The notes under the pieces were generated by a model. It made no database searches. It saw nothing but the letters and a program-made list of their open reading frames with translations, and had not been told where the DNA came from. Below are positions 12,230-24,074 of a DNA stretch of 64,000 bases, one piece after another (position 1 is the stretch's first letter; the number at the start of each line of letters is the position of its first letter). This stretch comes from Zanthoxylum bungeanum (lineage: Eukaryota > Streptophyta > Magnoliopsida > Sapindales > Rutaceae): assembly GCA_019454045.1 (NCBI GenBank), contig SKCR01001807.1, forward strand, positions 38,652-102,651. The letters are read 5' to 3'. A program made the translations under genes and the position numbers.

Positions 12230-13021
12230 AGTATGAATCTGGACACCATACTCTCGAGTGTGCCTATCACGCTTTTGTTGAGTCAGCCCTTAAGTCAGAG
12301 AATCTGCAAGATTATTTTCTTTGGGTATTTTCTCTATAATAAATTATTTTCTCTCAATAATCTCCCTGATGAGATGAAATCTCTTGAGTACATACTTGGA
12401 TTTCTGGTAGGACCTTGGTTCATTTAATTGAGCAGTGGCACCCGTGTTGTCACAGTACATCGTGACGCCATTCTTTATCGCGGGAAGCACTTTCAGCTCC
12501 GTGATGAACTTCTTTATCTAGACTACTTCTTTAGTTGCCTCAGATGCTACAATATACTCGGCTTTAGTTGTGGAGTCCGCTATATTTGACTACTTTGAGC
12601 TTTTCCAACTGACAGCTCTGCCATTCAAAGTAAACAGATATCTTATTTACGATTTGATGTCATCCCTATCGGTCTGAAAGCTCGCATCACAGTAACCAAT
12701 GACTTTAATCTCAGAACAATCTCCGTATGTCAAGAAAAAATCCTTAGTTCTTCTTAGATACTTGAGGATTGTTTTGACAGCTGCCCAGTGTTGCTCACCA
12801 GGATTTGCCTGATACCTGCTCGTTATGCTAAGAGCATAAGAGACATAAGGTCTTGTACATAGCATAACGTACATGATCGATCCTATTGCTGAAACATAAA
12901 TGATCCTATTCATACGCTCTCTATCTGAAGGTGTATATGGGCATTTCTCCTTAGATAATTTGATTCCATGACAAGTAGGTAAATTACCTCTTTTGGAATC
13001 TTCCACTTTGAATATTTTCAA
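12230..13021 (-). pseudogene. Copia B RNase H
   Basis: Minus strand. Motifs run from the RT thumb side (ISTRPYVSYALSI-like; YQANPGEQHWAAVKTILKYL, TKDFFLTYGD, IGYCDASFQTDRDD) into RNase H. After a break near 12650 another frame continues with ADSTTKAEYIVASEATKEVV, MYCDNTGATAQ, the Lys/His-rich helix and NLADSLT near 12250. The catalytic-type D, E and D positions are visible. At least two in-frame stops and a frame change disable it. The reading ends about 30 bp from the polypurine tract, as expected for the pol terminus. Confidence 0.88.
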
Positions 13022-13830
13022 AACTTTATCTATGTATGTAGATTGAGAATTCCTAACAACCTCTTAGATCTATTACAGTAGAACTTAATGCCGAGGATGT
13101 AGGCTTCTTCTCCCAAATATTTTATGGAGAAATTCTGAGATAACCATTGCTTGGTGGCTTGCTTCATGGGAATATCATTCCTAATGATTAATATATCATC
13201 GACATATAATACAAGAAATACAACAGCATTCCCATTACTTTTCCTGTAAACACAAGGCTCGTCTACATTTTTGATGAAGTCAAATTCTTTGATTGTCTCA
13301 TCAAATCGTATATTCCAACTTCTGGAGGCTTGCTTGAGTCCATAAATGGATCGTTTAAGCTTGCATACTTTATTATGATCATCCTTAGATGCAAACCCTC
13401 AGGTTGTGTCATATAGACTTCCTCTACGAGGTTCTCATTAAGGAAAGTTGTTTTAACATCCATCTGCCAAATCTCATAATCAAAGTGTGCAGCTAGTGCC
13501 AGTAAAATTCGAATGGACTTTATCATTGCAACATGCGAGAAGGTTTCGTCAAAGTCAATTCCTTGGATTTGTCTATAACCTTTTTGCCACCAACATAGCC
13601 TTATAGGTTTAGATGTTGCCTTCTGTATCAGTTTTACGCTTGTAAATTCGCTTGCAGCCTATGGGTTTTATCCCTTCAAGTGCATCCACCAAGTCCCAGA
13701 CTTGATTTTGATACATAGAGTCTATTTTGGATTTCATGACCTCAAGCCACTTGACTAAATCAATGTCACATATTGCTTCGTCATAACTGGTGGGATCGTC
13801 ATTATCAATGACCTGATCATGTTCCTCATC
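13022..13830 (-). pseudogene. Copia B reverse transcriptase
   Basis: Minus-strand pieces in order: SYDEAICDIDLVKWLEVMKS and YQNQVWDLVD (about 13800-13690), IRILLALAAHFDYEIWQMDV then KTTFLNENLVEEVYMTQPEG (13526-13390), and FLVLYVDDILII near 13215-13180 with the intact YVDD catalytic motif. Several stops and frame changes lie between them. Family knowledge: the RNA-dependent DNA polymerase of Ty1/copia. Confidence 0.9.
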
Positions 13831-13929
13831 AATATGGAAACCATATCTTTCAGGCTCATATCTTTCCCTACCAGACCTTCTAAGTTCATAACCTTGTGGT
13901 TGTTTCGTTGCTGCCCTTTTGAGGGGCTT

Positions 13930-14990
13930 GGGGTTTAGTTATATGTTAGTTTGTTTTTCGTACCTCATTGAGGTCAAGTCTACTCCCACTATATTTCTTG
14001 AGAAGGAATTCATTCTCTAGAAATTTAGCATTTCGTGAGACAAATGTTCTTTGTTCATTTGGGACGTTGAACACGTATGCTCTTCAGTATAAGGCATATC
14101 CTACAAACTTAAATTTAATTGCCCTATCATCCAATTTGTTAGTTTGTGTGAGCTTAACATATGTGTCACATCCCCAAACTCTTAGATAACTAAGGCTAGG
14201 ACGTTTCCCAGACCATAACTCATATGGTGTTTGACTAACAGTCTTGGAAGGAACTCGGTTTAGTAGTAGTGTTGCAGTTTCTAAAACAAGACCCCAAAAT
14301 GAAAAAGGTAGATCCGTGCTTTGCATCATTGATCCGACCATATCTAATAATGTCCGATTTCTCCTTTCGGAGACCCCATTATACTGTGGAGTTCCCGGAG
14401 GAGTCCACTGGGAAACAAAAATCTTGAAATTTGTCGCTTAAGTATTCACTACCTCGGTCAGACCTTAGTGACATAATACTTTTATTAAGCTGGTTTTTTA
14501 CTTCAGCTTTGAAGTCTTTGAATTTCTCAAAGGCTTCAGATTTGTACCGCATAAGGTACACATTCCCATATTACGAGTGATCATCGATAAAGGTAATGAA
14601 ATAAGAGAATCCACCTCTAGCGGTGACTGGCATTGGTCCGCATACATCAGAGTGTATGAATTATAATGTCTCCGCTGCACACTATCCTTTACCTTTGAAA
14701 TGTAATTTGGTTATTTTACCAAGTAAACAAGACTCACAAGTTCCATAAGGTTCATATTTGAAGGGTCTGAAATACCCCTCCTTATGTAGCTTAGTTAATC
14801 TTGTTTCATTGATATGACCTAAGCGACTGTGACATAGAGCTGATTCATTGAGATTATTTGAGTTAACGTTATATATATTAGAGGTTGAACATTCTTTCTT
14901 AGTTTGTAAGACATAGATACCATTATTGAAAATACCATCTCCATATTTTATTTCATTGAAATAAATAGAACATTCATTACAACTTATTAG
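13930..14990 (-). pseudogene. Copia B integrase
   Basis: Minus strand: zinc finger (LCHSRLGHINETRL, then CESCLLGK) at about 14850-14690. The catalytic core follows (GGFSYFITFIDDHS, stop, YGNVYLMRYKSEAFEKF, MSLRSDRGSEYLS) at 14610-14420. Then come STDLPFSFWGLVLETATLLL, VPSKTVSQTPYELWSGKRPS and VRVWGCDTYVK-like sequence to 14084. D and D of the DDE triad are present. A stop right after IDDHS and frame changes kill it. It inserts element DNA into the host chromosome. Confidence 0.88.
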
Positions 14991-15180
14991 GCATTAAAAG
15001 CCTTTATTACATAAAGAAGAAATTGAAATGATGTTCTTTACTAGAGAAGGTACATAAACACAATCTTCTAAGTCTAAAACTAAACCATTCCGAAAAACTA
15101 ATGAATAAGTCCCCACGCACAATGCATCCAGTTTGCCTCCATTACCCATGCGTAAGTCAACCTCCCCATGAGGGAGTCTC

Positions 15181-15600
15181 CTACTGTTTCACATTGTTAC
15201 ACAAGTGAGTCCCACAACCGGTGTCAAGCACCCAAGTAGAAGGTTCAGAGTTTTGAGAATATAGTTCAATCATATACAACATACATGAAGCATTGGGCTT
15301 TTTGGCCTCTTGGGCTTCCCTAACTTCCTTGCCTTTCAAGGATCTGTAGTCTTTCTTCCAATGACCATTCTTTCCACAAAAGAAACATTTCCCATTTCCC
15401 ATTTTATTCTCCACCTTACCATTGGGCTTTAGGTGATCTGAAGCCTTATCATTGCTCTTAATTTTCTTTGGGCCTCGTGGCTTCAGGTCTGTACCTGTAA
15501 GCATGACGGAGGTTTTAAGCTCTGGTTTCAAGTCCTTCTCTACTTGCTTTATCAGTTTGTGCAATTATGCTAAAGTAGCTTCTTAGTAGACATATGAAAC
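15181..15600 (-). pseudogene. Copia B nucleocapsid zinc knuckle and protease start
   Basis: A 127-codon minus-strand frame (15564-15181). The knuckle reads CFFCGKNGHWKKDY: the CX2CX4HX4C pattern has Tyr in place of the last Cys, one base change that should abolish zinc binding. The protease active site WVLDTGCGTHLCN follows, with D-T-G intact. In the family, the knuckle binds RNA during packaging and the protease cuts the polyprotein. Confidence 0.88.
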
Positions 15601-15738
15601 TGCATAATAAAGTTAGAGATGTCTTTTGGTAAGGACTGAAGAATTAGATCGTGACCTATCTCATGATCCATGATGAACCCGAGGTTGGCCAATCATCTTA
15701 AGCACATTTCCACTAACAGATCATTCCTTATACCTTGT

Positions 15739-16098
15739 TTAGAATAAGGCACATGACACTTGGAGTCCCACAGTATGAACGGAAGTTGCATACAACTCCT
15801 TCAAGTGAAAGATGATGGTTTGAGCATCCATATCTTTGTGAGCTTTCTGAAGTTCATCCGACATAGAGCCAAGCATTATGCCAACTGCTTGCTCATCATC
15901 ATCGATGTGTTTCTTCCAAGCATCAAATGTATTTTGGTAAGCATCGTATGCGGGTTCAAGGGGGAATGGTCTTTCAAGAACATATAAAATCTTTTTTTGT
16001 CGTAAGACAATTTTAAGGTTTCTAAACCAGTCATTGTAGTTGTCCCCTTTGAGCTTATGCTCATCAAGGATGGAACGAAGTGATACTTTATTTACCAT
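15739..16098 (-). pseudogene. Copia B gag N-terminal half
   Basis: Minus strand, starting MVNKVSLRSILDEHKLKGDN then YNDWFRNLKIVLRQKKILYV, typical of Ty1/copia gag (UBN2-like). The Met at 16098 is the natural start, since the family signature begins a few residues later. The frame breaks after ELYATSVHTVGLQ, and the rest of gag up to 15600 is shifted. Confidence 0.9.
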
Positions 16099-17471
16099 TT
16101 GAATGTTTGTGAAATATTTTAACCCACATGTTAAGAGAGAATGTTAAAATTAGGAATATGTTTTCATTAATGTTTCATAATAACATGGGCTTTTAATATT
16201 ATGAAGTTGCTCCCAATCAACTGTTTTAAAATTTTAAGCAAATCGCATCAACCCCAATATGATGGATTTATTGTGGGCAAGGATCCCATTATCAACATTT
16301 CATAACTCCGACTACGGCCGGTCATTATAAAATACGATAATTAGGTAGGTTCCCAACCAATTTATGATATAAATCACAATTCCTTGATCATTGGGTTAGG
16401 CAATCAAACATGCCAAAACTTATGCTAGTCCTTGTGGACACCCAATCTTTGCCACTAAGTTATAAGACCACGCCTAAGGGTCGCTGCGCCTTATGACTCA
16501 AAAAAGTCAAACCATTGTCAATAGTACAATTTAGGGATAAATTAGTATTGGTCAGTCTGGTAAAGGCTAGTCCTGCCAATACGGTTTAAGCCCTTTGGGT
16601 CTATACTTTACAATGGGAGGCAAATTTTAGACTTAAATTATTATTTAGGATTTTAGCAAGTTTAAGTGAATAACTGTCAAATGGATTCCTCCATTGAAAA
16701 TTCCCCAGAGGGAGGGTGGAGAGAACTCTCTTAAATACCCTTACCTCTTAGGCTCTTATTGCCTTGGTGACATGAATAAACAATAGATCCTCCAAATTAG
16801 TCCAACACTTTAAATATGCTTTAAGGTAAGCTTTGAGTAAATGAATATCTAGATGTCTTTATAGCTTTTCCTTTTGGCTATAAAAAGGTAGTGAGTGAAG
16901 GAAGACACCAAATCATTATCTAACTATAGTAATACCTTTGGTTAAATTAACTTTAGTTTGGGAAGTTTTATTAACGCCTTGGTCCCACCCCACTTGTATC
17001 TTATATAATGTCTTTTATTATAAATAAGGGATTTACATTTATTAGCCTTAAAGGTAATAAATCTCTAAGTTCATCATGGAATAATTAATTAGCTAAGGGA
17101 TAAGAAATACACTCACTATTTCCTTATAAAGTCTCTAGATGCTTGCACCCTAAAATAATCATGCCAATTCTAATCATACATAGAATCATCAAGCATATGA
17201 GTTTTAATATGTTGGAATTATTTTAGGCATTAAATAACTTTGATTAATATTTAATTATGATATTGCATTTTATTTTAATCAAATAAATTTACTATTCATG
17301 TTTTTTTCCAGATGTGTGAACTTTAAAAGGCAATTTCACAATTCAAATCTTAACCAAATCATGCAAAACTTGTGCTTAAAAGTACGTTCAGGGTGTTAGA
17401 TTTCCAACGAACTTTTACACACCCAATTGCGAGTTCAAATGAGAGAGAACTAATCAAAACAAAAACGGCGC
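16099..17471 (-). other. Copia B 5' leader between PBS and gag
   Basis: About 1.4 kb of AT-rich untranslated leader without ORFs of note. It contains the module 16680-16925, which is shared with Tat element T1. The remainder shows no recognised motif. Confidence 0.75.
16680..16925 (-). repeat. Leader module shared with Tat element T1 (copy in copia B)
   Basis: The minus strand aligns with 23103-23335 on the plus strand. Exact blocks include 29 bp at 16884-16912 (= 23111-23139) and 21 bp at 16700-16720 (= 23280-23300), plus 15-16 bp blocks containing GGACTAATTTGGAGGA, ATAAGAGCCTAAGAGG and AATCCATTTGACAG, all in the same order. Confidence 0.9.
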
Positions 17472-17481
17472 GCTGATACCA
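17472..17481 (-). other. Copia B primer-binding site
   Basis: Minus strand TGGTATCAGC, two bases from the LTR edge at 17484. It matches the start of the initiator-Met primer site TGGTATCAGAGC of plant copia elements, with the later positions altered. Confidence 0.85.
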
Positions 17482-17483
17482 AT

Positions 17484-19145
17484 TGTTGGGAAGCGGCCGC
17501 GAGTGCGAAGCGGAAAATTAAAAATTATGATGTCGCTATCCCTTTGCCCAAGACCCATTTATTTTGATTATTCTACAAGCCTAGGCATATTACTATATAT
17601 TCTAAGCATAAAAAACTCATAAAACATAAAAAGAACCTAAACTTAAACATGCTAACTATCATAAGAACTCTAATTAAAATAAAGAAAGAAAAAGACTTAC
17701 TTGAACCGAAGACTCCTCTAGTCCTCCCTCCAATCTACAAGCTTTTCTCGAACTCATCAAACTCTTCCAGGTTCCAAAGAGCCACCCAAGTGTGTGGCCT
17801 CCAAAGGTGCACACACCAAAGCCAAAACTCAACGGCAAGACTACGCCTTGAGTGCACGGGTATTTTGCCCTTGGTGCTAGCCTAGGCAAATACCTCAAAA
17901 ATTTTAACTTGAGATTCCTCTAGTCAATTAGACTTAAGGATCCTCAAAATCAGTGGCTTACTCTTAAACTTTAGAGTTGCTCACTTATATAAACCCAAGA
18001 TATGAAAGGTTTTGGTGTAAAAAATTTGTAAAGAATTCTTTGGGTTTATATAGGTGATCCAAAGACAAAAAATTTAATTAAGAATCCGATGTGGGATAAA
18101 TGCTAATTAAATCTTAGCCATTGCATCTTAATATAATGGTTTAATGAGATTATAAAACCCTAATAAGAGTTTGGGCCAAATTGGAATTCAAAACAAATAA
18201 AATAAAATAAAAAACACAGATTTTTTTTATTCATTTTTCCAATTCCAGAAGTGCCCTTATCGTCATTCACCAATCCCTAAGCTACTTTGGAACCTCATAA
18301 ATGATCTGTTCAATAATTAAACACATTGAACCATTTATGAACAATTCCTAAAGCAATCATATATGCTGTTAAATTTGTACTGTGCACTGTTAACCATTGA
18401 TTTCGACTTTGTTGTTTGTGACTTTTGGGTTCCCCTCAAGTTGGACATGAAATGAATCATGATAATCTAATCGAACATAAATTATCCTCCAATCAGATGT
18501 TCGTTCAATTTCAATGACCAAGGTTGACATCTAGCAACATGCCAAGGCCCCCAAATGAGAAGGAAAGATATATACCCATTCTGTATGCGATTTACTTATG
18601 ATACGGTCCCTCGCCTCACTGTATCCCCACCTTTTGACCTAGTGTATGGAAAATGTCTACCCATATAGTCAAAGGTATGATGTTGATAGTGCCATGAATC
18701 GTGCTAACCCAAGAATCTCACATGATTCTTCCACTGCGGCCACAGTCTCAAGCACTGATCACATATATCAACCCGCGAACTGGAATACTACTCTTATAAG
18801 AAAATATTATTCGAGTGAGTGGCGATTCTCTGTTGTATCATTACAAAATTCATGTGTTTCAACAAATGACCCAATCATACCCTTATGACCAGATATTTTG
18901 AACTAGGGAAGGAGAATGGAAAAGTCATTTGATCCACATATAAGATTGTAAAGACCTCAAGTCTAAGGACTAGTCATAAAATCGATACATGAAAGTTCTC
19001 ACAGACATATGGGATAAACACTCCATGTGAAAACTTTCAGGGTCAGTTCGATGGGCATGAGCAACTCATGGATCCATGTGATACACCAAGCGGACGGATC
19101 TCCGCTAGTAGCCTATGAGATCAGCTACCCCACTTAAGGGCGGAT
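17484..19145 (-). repeat. Copia B 5' LTR, PBS-proximal part
   Basis: Collinear with 10273-11938. It is interrupted after GGGCGGAT by T1; the 5-bp CGGAT at 19141-19145 is the left copy of the target duplication. Confidence 0.92.
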
Positions 19146-19800
19146 TGTAGGCATTGCATTTTTGCATGTTAAACCCGATGATGAGTCTCAGTTGGAGGCA
19201 CTACCTTTTAAGTCACGGAAGTCGCGAGAAACGGATATCGGAAGGGGAAACTCAGGATGAGTATGCTATCAGAGTCGTTTCACATGTTCACTGTTTCCGT
19301 TCATGTCGTGTTCGAATTGGCGTTCGAACGGTATTGGTATTTCTGCTTTTGCTGTTAGCCTCATTACCCGAGCCCATTTAGCCCACATGCACCCTAGCCT
19401 AGCCCAAGCCCACTTAAAACACACCCAAATTAAATCAAATATTAAGTTAAATATTAATTAGATAATGTAATTAAATAATATAATTAATTAAGTCATATAC
19501 CAAATTAAATAAAACAAATAAAATCTAAATAATCACCTACCAAAATAATAAAAATACTTACACAACATAAAATAAGTATATGCCTAATATAAACTAATCA
19601 AATATAATCATTCCTAACTAAATAAGATAATTACTAATTAAAAATATTTGACTTCTTAATCAACACCAATCTAATCTTGTAACTTCCTAATTTATAATAT
19701 TTTGTCCCCCCTCAATCTTGTGTATGTCATTCTTGAGAAGCCTAAATTAGAAACCAAGATCCTATTCCTTGTGAGACAAGGTGAAGCCCTAGCCATTCTC

Positions 19801-19808
19801 TATATAAA
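19801..19808 (+). promoter_or_regulatory. Putative T1 LTR TATA box
   Basis: TATATAAA about 655 bp into the LTR, preceded by a GC-richer segment and followed by CAACCACCACCC. The same box occurs in the 3' LTR at 31682-31689. It is the best candidate for the U3/R promoter. Confidence 0.6.
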
Positions 19809-20593
19809 CAACCACCACCCAAAGCCTCTCCTCCTCTCGCTAGTTCACGTTTTTCACAAGCAAAAGAAGCCAAAAATTCTGTCCACTCTCCATTCTCTCA
19901 AGTTCACACATACCACAAAGAAATAACACAAAAATTCTCTTCATCTCCTTCCCCTAATCACCGAAAATCATACTTCAAAACATCAGCCATACACGCCCAA
20001 AACAGCAGCAAAACGACCTTAAAACAGTAGCCCGAAATCACCTTAAAATAGCAGCAAAAATACCCCAAAACAGCCCCTAAATCACCTAAACCAGTAACTA
20101 AAAAAACTGTACTTTTAATCCTTAAAACAGTAACAAAAAAAACTCCAATTAAAGCCTTCAAAAAACACCCAAAACAGTCCAGTAAAACACCAAAACAGTG
20201 ACCTGAATAACAAGCAGAAATACAGAGGAAACAGTAGCAAAGTCGAGGCCAAACAATAGCAAAACAGAGGCCAAACTATAGCAAAACGGAGGCCAAACAG
20301 CAAGCAAAACAGCAAAACAGTGAGCCAAGACGCTAAACCAGTGAACCGGAGAAGTAGCGTGTGATAGCCCTTCCGACGGCCGTGAAACGCGAGTTCGAAA
20401 GTCGACATAAAAGGTTAGACCTGAGGGTATTTTCCACATTCATTTTCTGTTTTATTTATTTTATTTATTGAATATTGCTTGCATGATTGTTATGTTGAAA
20501 TGCATGTTGTGGCCCTTGAGTAGATAAATATGCATGGATTATGAGATATGTATGTTGTGGCTTTGGAATAAAACGAAAGATGTGTCAACTCTC

Positions 20594-20689
20594 ATGGTAT
20601 ATCAGATGGAAACCCGGACATAAATTTCATAGCCGATTTCGAATGGACGGTAGTATGATCTGTACTCGGGATACAACTCCACGTACCGC
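20594..20689 (+). other. 96-nt structured block, T1 5' LTR copy a
   Basis: Outer arm ATGGTA/TACCGC (partly mismatched), inner stem CCCG (20613-20616)/CGGG (20667-20670). It lies just before the 177-bp array. Confidence 0.65.
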
Positions 20690-20777
20690 TTGAGTAAATG
20701 ACACTTTTTTTGTTTTACATTGCTTTGATTTATTTATTTTTCGTTATTTGAATTCTGCATGTTACTTTTGTATACGT

Positions 20778-21630
20778 GATTCAATCGAGCGCATGGGCTT
20801 AGTAAGTGCGATGAAAGGTCCCCTACTTGGAGGGGTTAAAATCCTTTACCACGATTCTTTTCCGCGCCGGTTGATGTGTGTTCGGTTGAATGTAAGATAC
20901 GTTCAATCGGGCATACTAAGTTTGATATTATTGTTTTATTAATTCTTTGTATGCATGATTCAATCGAGCGCATGGGCTTAGTAAGTGCGATGAAAGGTCC
21001 CCTATTTGGAGGGGTTAAAATCATTTACCACGATGCTTTGCCGAACCGGTTGATGTGTGTTCCGTTGGATGCAAGATACGTTCAGTCGGGCATACTAAGT
21101 TTGATATTATTGTTTTTAATTCTTTGTATGCATGATTCAATCGAGCGCATGGGCTTAGTAAGTGCGATGAAAGGTCCCCTATTTGGAGGGGTTAAAATCC
21201 TTTACCACGATGTTTTGCCGCGCCGGTTGATGTGTGTTCGGTTGAATGCAAGATATGTTCAATCGGGCATACTAAGTTTGATATTATTGTTTTTAATTCT
21301 TTGTATGCATGATTCAATCGAGCGCATGGGCTTAGTAAGTGCGATGAAAGGTCCCATATTTGGTGGGGTTAAAATCCTTTACAACGAAGTTTTTCCGCGT
21401 CGGTTGATGTGTGTTCGGTTGAATGCAAGTTATGTTCAATCGGGCATACTAAGTTTGATATTATTGTTTTTTAATTCTTTGTATGAGTGATTCAATTGAG
21501 CGCATGGGCTTAGTAAGTGCGATGAAAGGTCCCCTATTTTGAGGGGTTAAAACCCTTTACCATGATGCTTTGCCACGCCGATTGGTGTATACTCGATTGG
21601 ATGCGAGATGAGTTCAATCGAATACGTGAG
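20778..21630 (+). repeat. 177-bp tandem array, T1 5' LTR
   Basis: Five units starting at 20778, 20957, 21134, 21311 and 21489 (spacing 179, 177, 177, 178), each beginning GATTCAATCGAGCGCATGGG. Each unit has a small hairpin CCCCT-loop-AGGGG. Because 177 is a multiple of three, a frame stays open through several units (20876-21490) as 59-residue repeats. I do not call this a gene. Confidence 0.93.
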
Positions 21631-21682
21631 GTCCCACATTATGGATTTGTTTGTCTATGAATGTGTTGCATACATCAGGTCT

Positions 21683-22005
21683 GGTTCCGTTCGAACGCGT
21701 TCTCGAACGCCACACGAACGTGAACCTTCTGTTTACCGTTCGAACGCGTTCTCAAACGCTATGCGAACGCGCACGCATTTTCTTAGTTTCATCATGCATC
21801 AAGTCTGGCTCCGTTCGAATGCATTCTCGAACGCTATACGAACGCGAACCTTCTGTTTACCGTTCGAACGCTTCTCAAACGCTACGCGAACGCGCACAAT
21901 TTTTTAGTGTTTCATGCATCAGGTCTGGCTCCGTTCAAATGCGTTCTCGAACGCTATAACGCGAACCTTGTGTTTACCTTTCGAACGCTACGTGAACGCG
22001 TACCC
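21683..22005 (+). repeat. CGTTCGAACG palindrome array, T1 5' LTR
   Basis: Repeated words CGTTCGAACGCGTTCTCGAA, CTTCTGTTTACCGTTCGAAC and CATCAGGTCTGGCTCCGTTC alternate over about 320 bp. The ten-base palindrome CGTTCGAACG is the shared core. Confidence 0.85.
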
Positions 22006-22210
22006 ACTGAACTGAGTCATTTTCATCAGATTTCATACATAATTGTTCCTAGTAGCTATCTCTTCGTATAATGAATCTGATTGCTTCTCTGTGTTACGCA
22101 AGATTATGTAGGTATCATTCATCTGTATTCCTCACATGTATGAGTACAATGTGTTTAACGTATTACAATTCATATATCCATGTCGTGATAGCATTTGAGT
22201 ATTATTTCTT

Positions 22211-22306
22211 GTGGTATATCGGATGGAAACCCAGACAGAAATTCCATAGCCGATTCCGAATGGATGGTAGTGCGGTCTGTACCTGGGATACAATTCCACA
22301 TACCAC
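22211..22306 (+). other. 96-nt structured block, T1 5' LTR copy b
   Basis: Outer arm GTGGTAT/ATACCAC; inner stem CCCAG (22230-22234)/CTGGG (22283-22287) followed inside by ACAGA/TCTGT. Compared with copy a, both stems change on both sides. Confidence 0.7.
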
Positions 22307-22974
22307 TTGGAAAAGTGCTCACATGTGTGTTTATGTCCATATTAGTTATCTTCTTTTGCACCACGTCATAGCATGCTCACTTTAATGCCTAATTGCATCT
22401 TAAGTGTCTTTTTGCATTATATACTTAGTTAAACTCTTTTATTTGTGCATGGACATGTAATAGCTATTTGTTTATGATATGTCTATGAAATCACATGGTC
22501 GCCATCATTTGATTCGCCTTTATGTGTGCTTGTGTGGTTCGTGTGTGCTTGTGTTTCCATGAATACAATATGCCAATGAAGCTGTATGTTCGTTGCTTAC
22601 TTTGATATACTTTCAAGCATGCAACCTTAGATGTGTGAAATATATGCAAATTTAGGTGTAAGTTTTATTTTTGTGCATGTGAACTTAGAAGCATGATACT
22701 CTTGGAAATAAGTGTTACTTAAGCTTGATTAAATTATTACACAAATCCTTTCATTACAAGTGACATAAGTAAGGGACCATTCCGAACCCAACGGTTTGAG
22801 GTCTTCCCTTGCGAGTGGTGGTGGTGCGGCCTTAAATCCCATTTTCCCGGTTCACACCGGGGTGGCGACTATATGTTATTTCTCCGATTTAGTTCCCCGC
22901 GGGCTACTTCGTACTCCTAACTGGGCCGCGAACCCGGGACAACATGCGTCGTCCAGTTTCTGTGTCCCACAGTC

Positions 22975-22992
22975 TGGCGACTCCACTGGGGA
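22975..22992 (+). other. T1 primer-binding site
   Basis: TGGCGACTCCACTGGGGA, three bases after the LTR end at 22971. This PBS form is common in Tat-clade elements; I am not certain of the tRNA species. Confidence 0.8.
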
Positions 22993-23102
22993 TAGAGAAT
23001 CGGCCCGGAAATATCGTCTTTTGTAATGTTTGGATTTATGTTTTAATTGACCGTGTCTATAGTGGATGAAATGGGGGTTTAATCAAAGGCATTTTGAGGC
23101 TA

Positions 23103-23335
23103 GGTAATGGTTTGGTGTCTTCCTTCACTCACTACCTTTCTAGAAGAAAAGATGTGAAGGCACCTAGATAGCCATCTACTCGTAGCCTATTGTGATGGAC
23201 TAATTTGGAGGACTCATTGTTTATTCCTGACACCAAGCGATAAGAGCCTAAGAGGCTTGGGTATTTAAGTGAGCCTCGCTCCACCCTCCCTCTGGGGAAT
23301 CTACAACGGGAAATCCATTTGACAGTCGGTCACAC
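23103..23335 (+). repeat. Leader module shared with copia B (copy in T1)
   Basis: Lies about 110-345 bp after the PBS, in sense orientation. It aligns with the minus strand of 16680-16925; exact blocks are 23111-23139 (29 bp) and 23280-23300 (21 bp). Confidence 0.9.
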
Positions 23336-23587
23336 ACTATAGCTCACTGGCACGTACCTTAGTGTATAAAAAAGGGTGCGCTCACTTGGCCGCTCGAACC
23401 CTTGATTGGGGAGACCTAGTTGTGGGCAATCCTTCGCCAGTGAGAGCCTTTGTCTACACTATTGCGAACCCACCTAAGACCGGGGTTGTATGGTTAAAGT
23501 GACAATTATTTCATTGAGTATGTGCTTGTGGACCATCCTCTTTTGGATGCAGTTGGACTATTGTCAGAAATGCGAACTTGCTGGGCC

Positions 23588-23990
23588 ATTTAAACTGGGG
23601 TGAGTTCGTACCTTATGACCATTAGGCCCAAAGCTTCTGAAATGTTGATGGGCCATTCTGTAGAAATCATTGTTTTATGTTTGCATGATCTTTATTTTAT
23701 GCTTGTGTTTGGGAACATCGTCGTTTGGATCCATTTGGACCATTTGTCATGGGATATGGGCTTGTTGGGCCATTTAAACTGGGACAAGAACGTATCTTAT
23801 GACGATTGGGCCAAAGGCTTCTAAATATTGATGGGCCACTTTGTGCTTGTGTTCAGAACATTACCATTTGGATTTAGTTGAGCTCCTTGCCATGAGATGT
23901 GAATTTGTTGGGACATTTAAACTGGGAAGAGTTGACTCATATGACAGTTAGCCCAAAAGTTTCTGAAATGATAACGGGCCGATTTGTTTG
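23588..23990 (+). repeat. Imperfect tandem repeats in T1 leader
   Basis: Three diverged units, each with CATTTAAACTGGG (at 23588, 23772 and 23914, from the A) followed by a TATGAC stretch, GGCCCAAAG and GGGCC. They fill the leader between the shared module and gag, with no coding signal. Confidence 0.7.
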
Positions 23991-24074
23991 AGAATTTTAG
24001 TTGATTTAGTATGTTATATATGTTACATGCATCTCATGCACCTCATGCATACATATATCATGTTAACACCCTCT

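Larger units (their letters stand above)
19146..22971 (+). repeat. T1 5' LTR (3.8 kb)
   Basis: Order inside: U3 start, TATATAAA at 19801, an A/C-rich tract with repeated AAACAGCAGCAAAA-like words (19980-20340), 96-nt block a (20594-20689), 177-bp array (20778-21630), CGTTCGAACG array (21683-22005), 96-nt block b (22211-22306), a T/G-rich stretch, and a GC-rich terminal part up to CCCACA. ORFs within it follow the repeats and lack protein signatures. Confidence 0.95.

Noticed and set aside
20876..21490. Open frame of 59-residue repeats in T1 LTR
   Set aside because: It follows from a 177-bp array whose period divides by three. No known domain, no start context, and it is broken in places in the partner LTR, so it is not called a gene.
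21683..22005. tRNA B-box resemblance of GTTCGAAC words
   Set aside because: No A-box at proper spacing, no cloverleaf and no terminator T-run; better explained as a palindromic array.
22071..22385. 105-residue ORF present in both T1 LTRs
   Set aside because: The LTRs are near-identical copies, so conservation says nothing. It overlaps the 96-nt block and has no protein signature.
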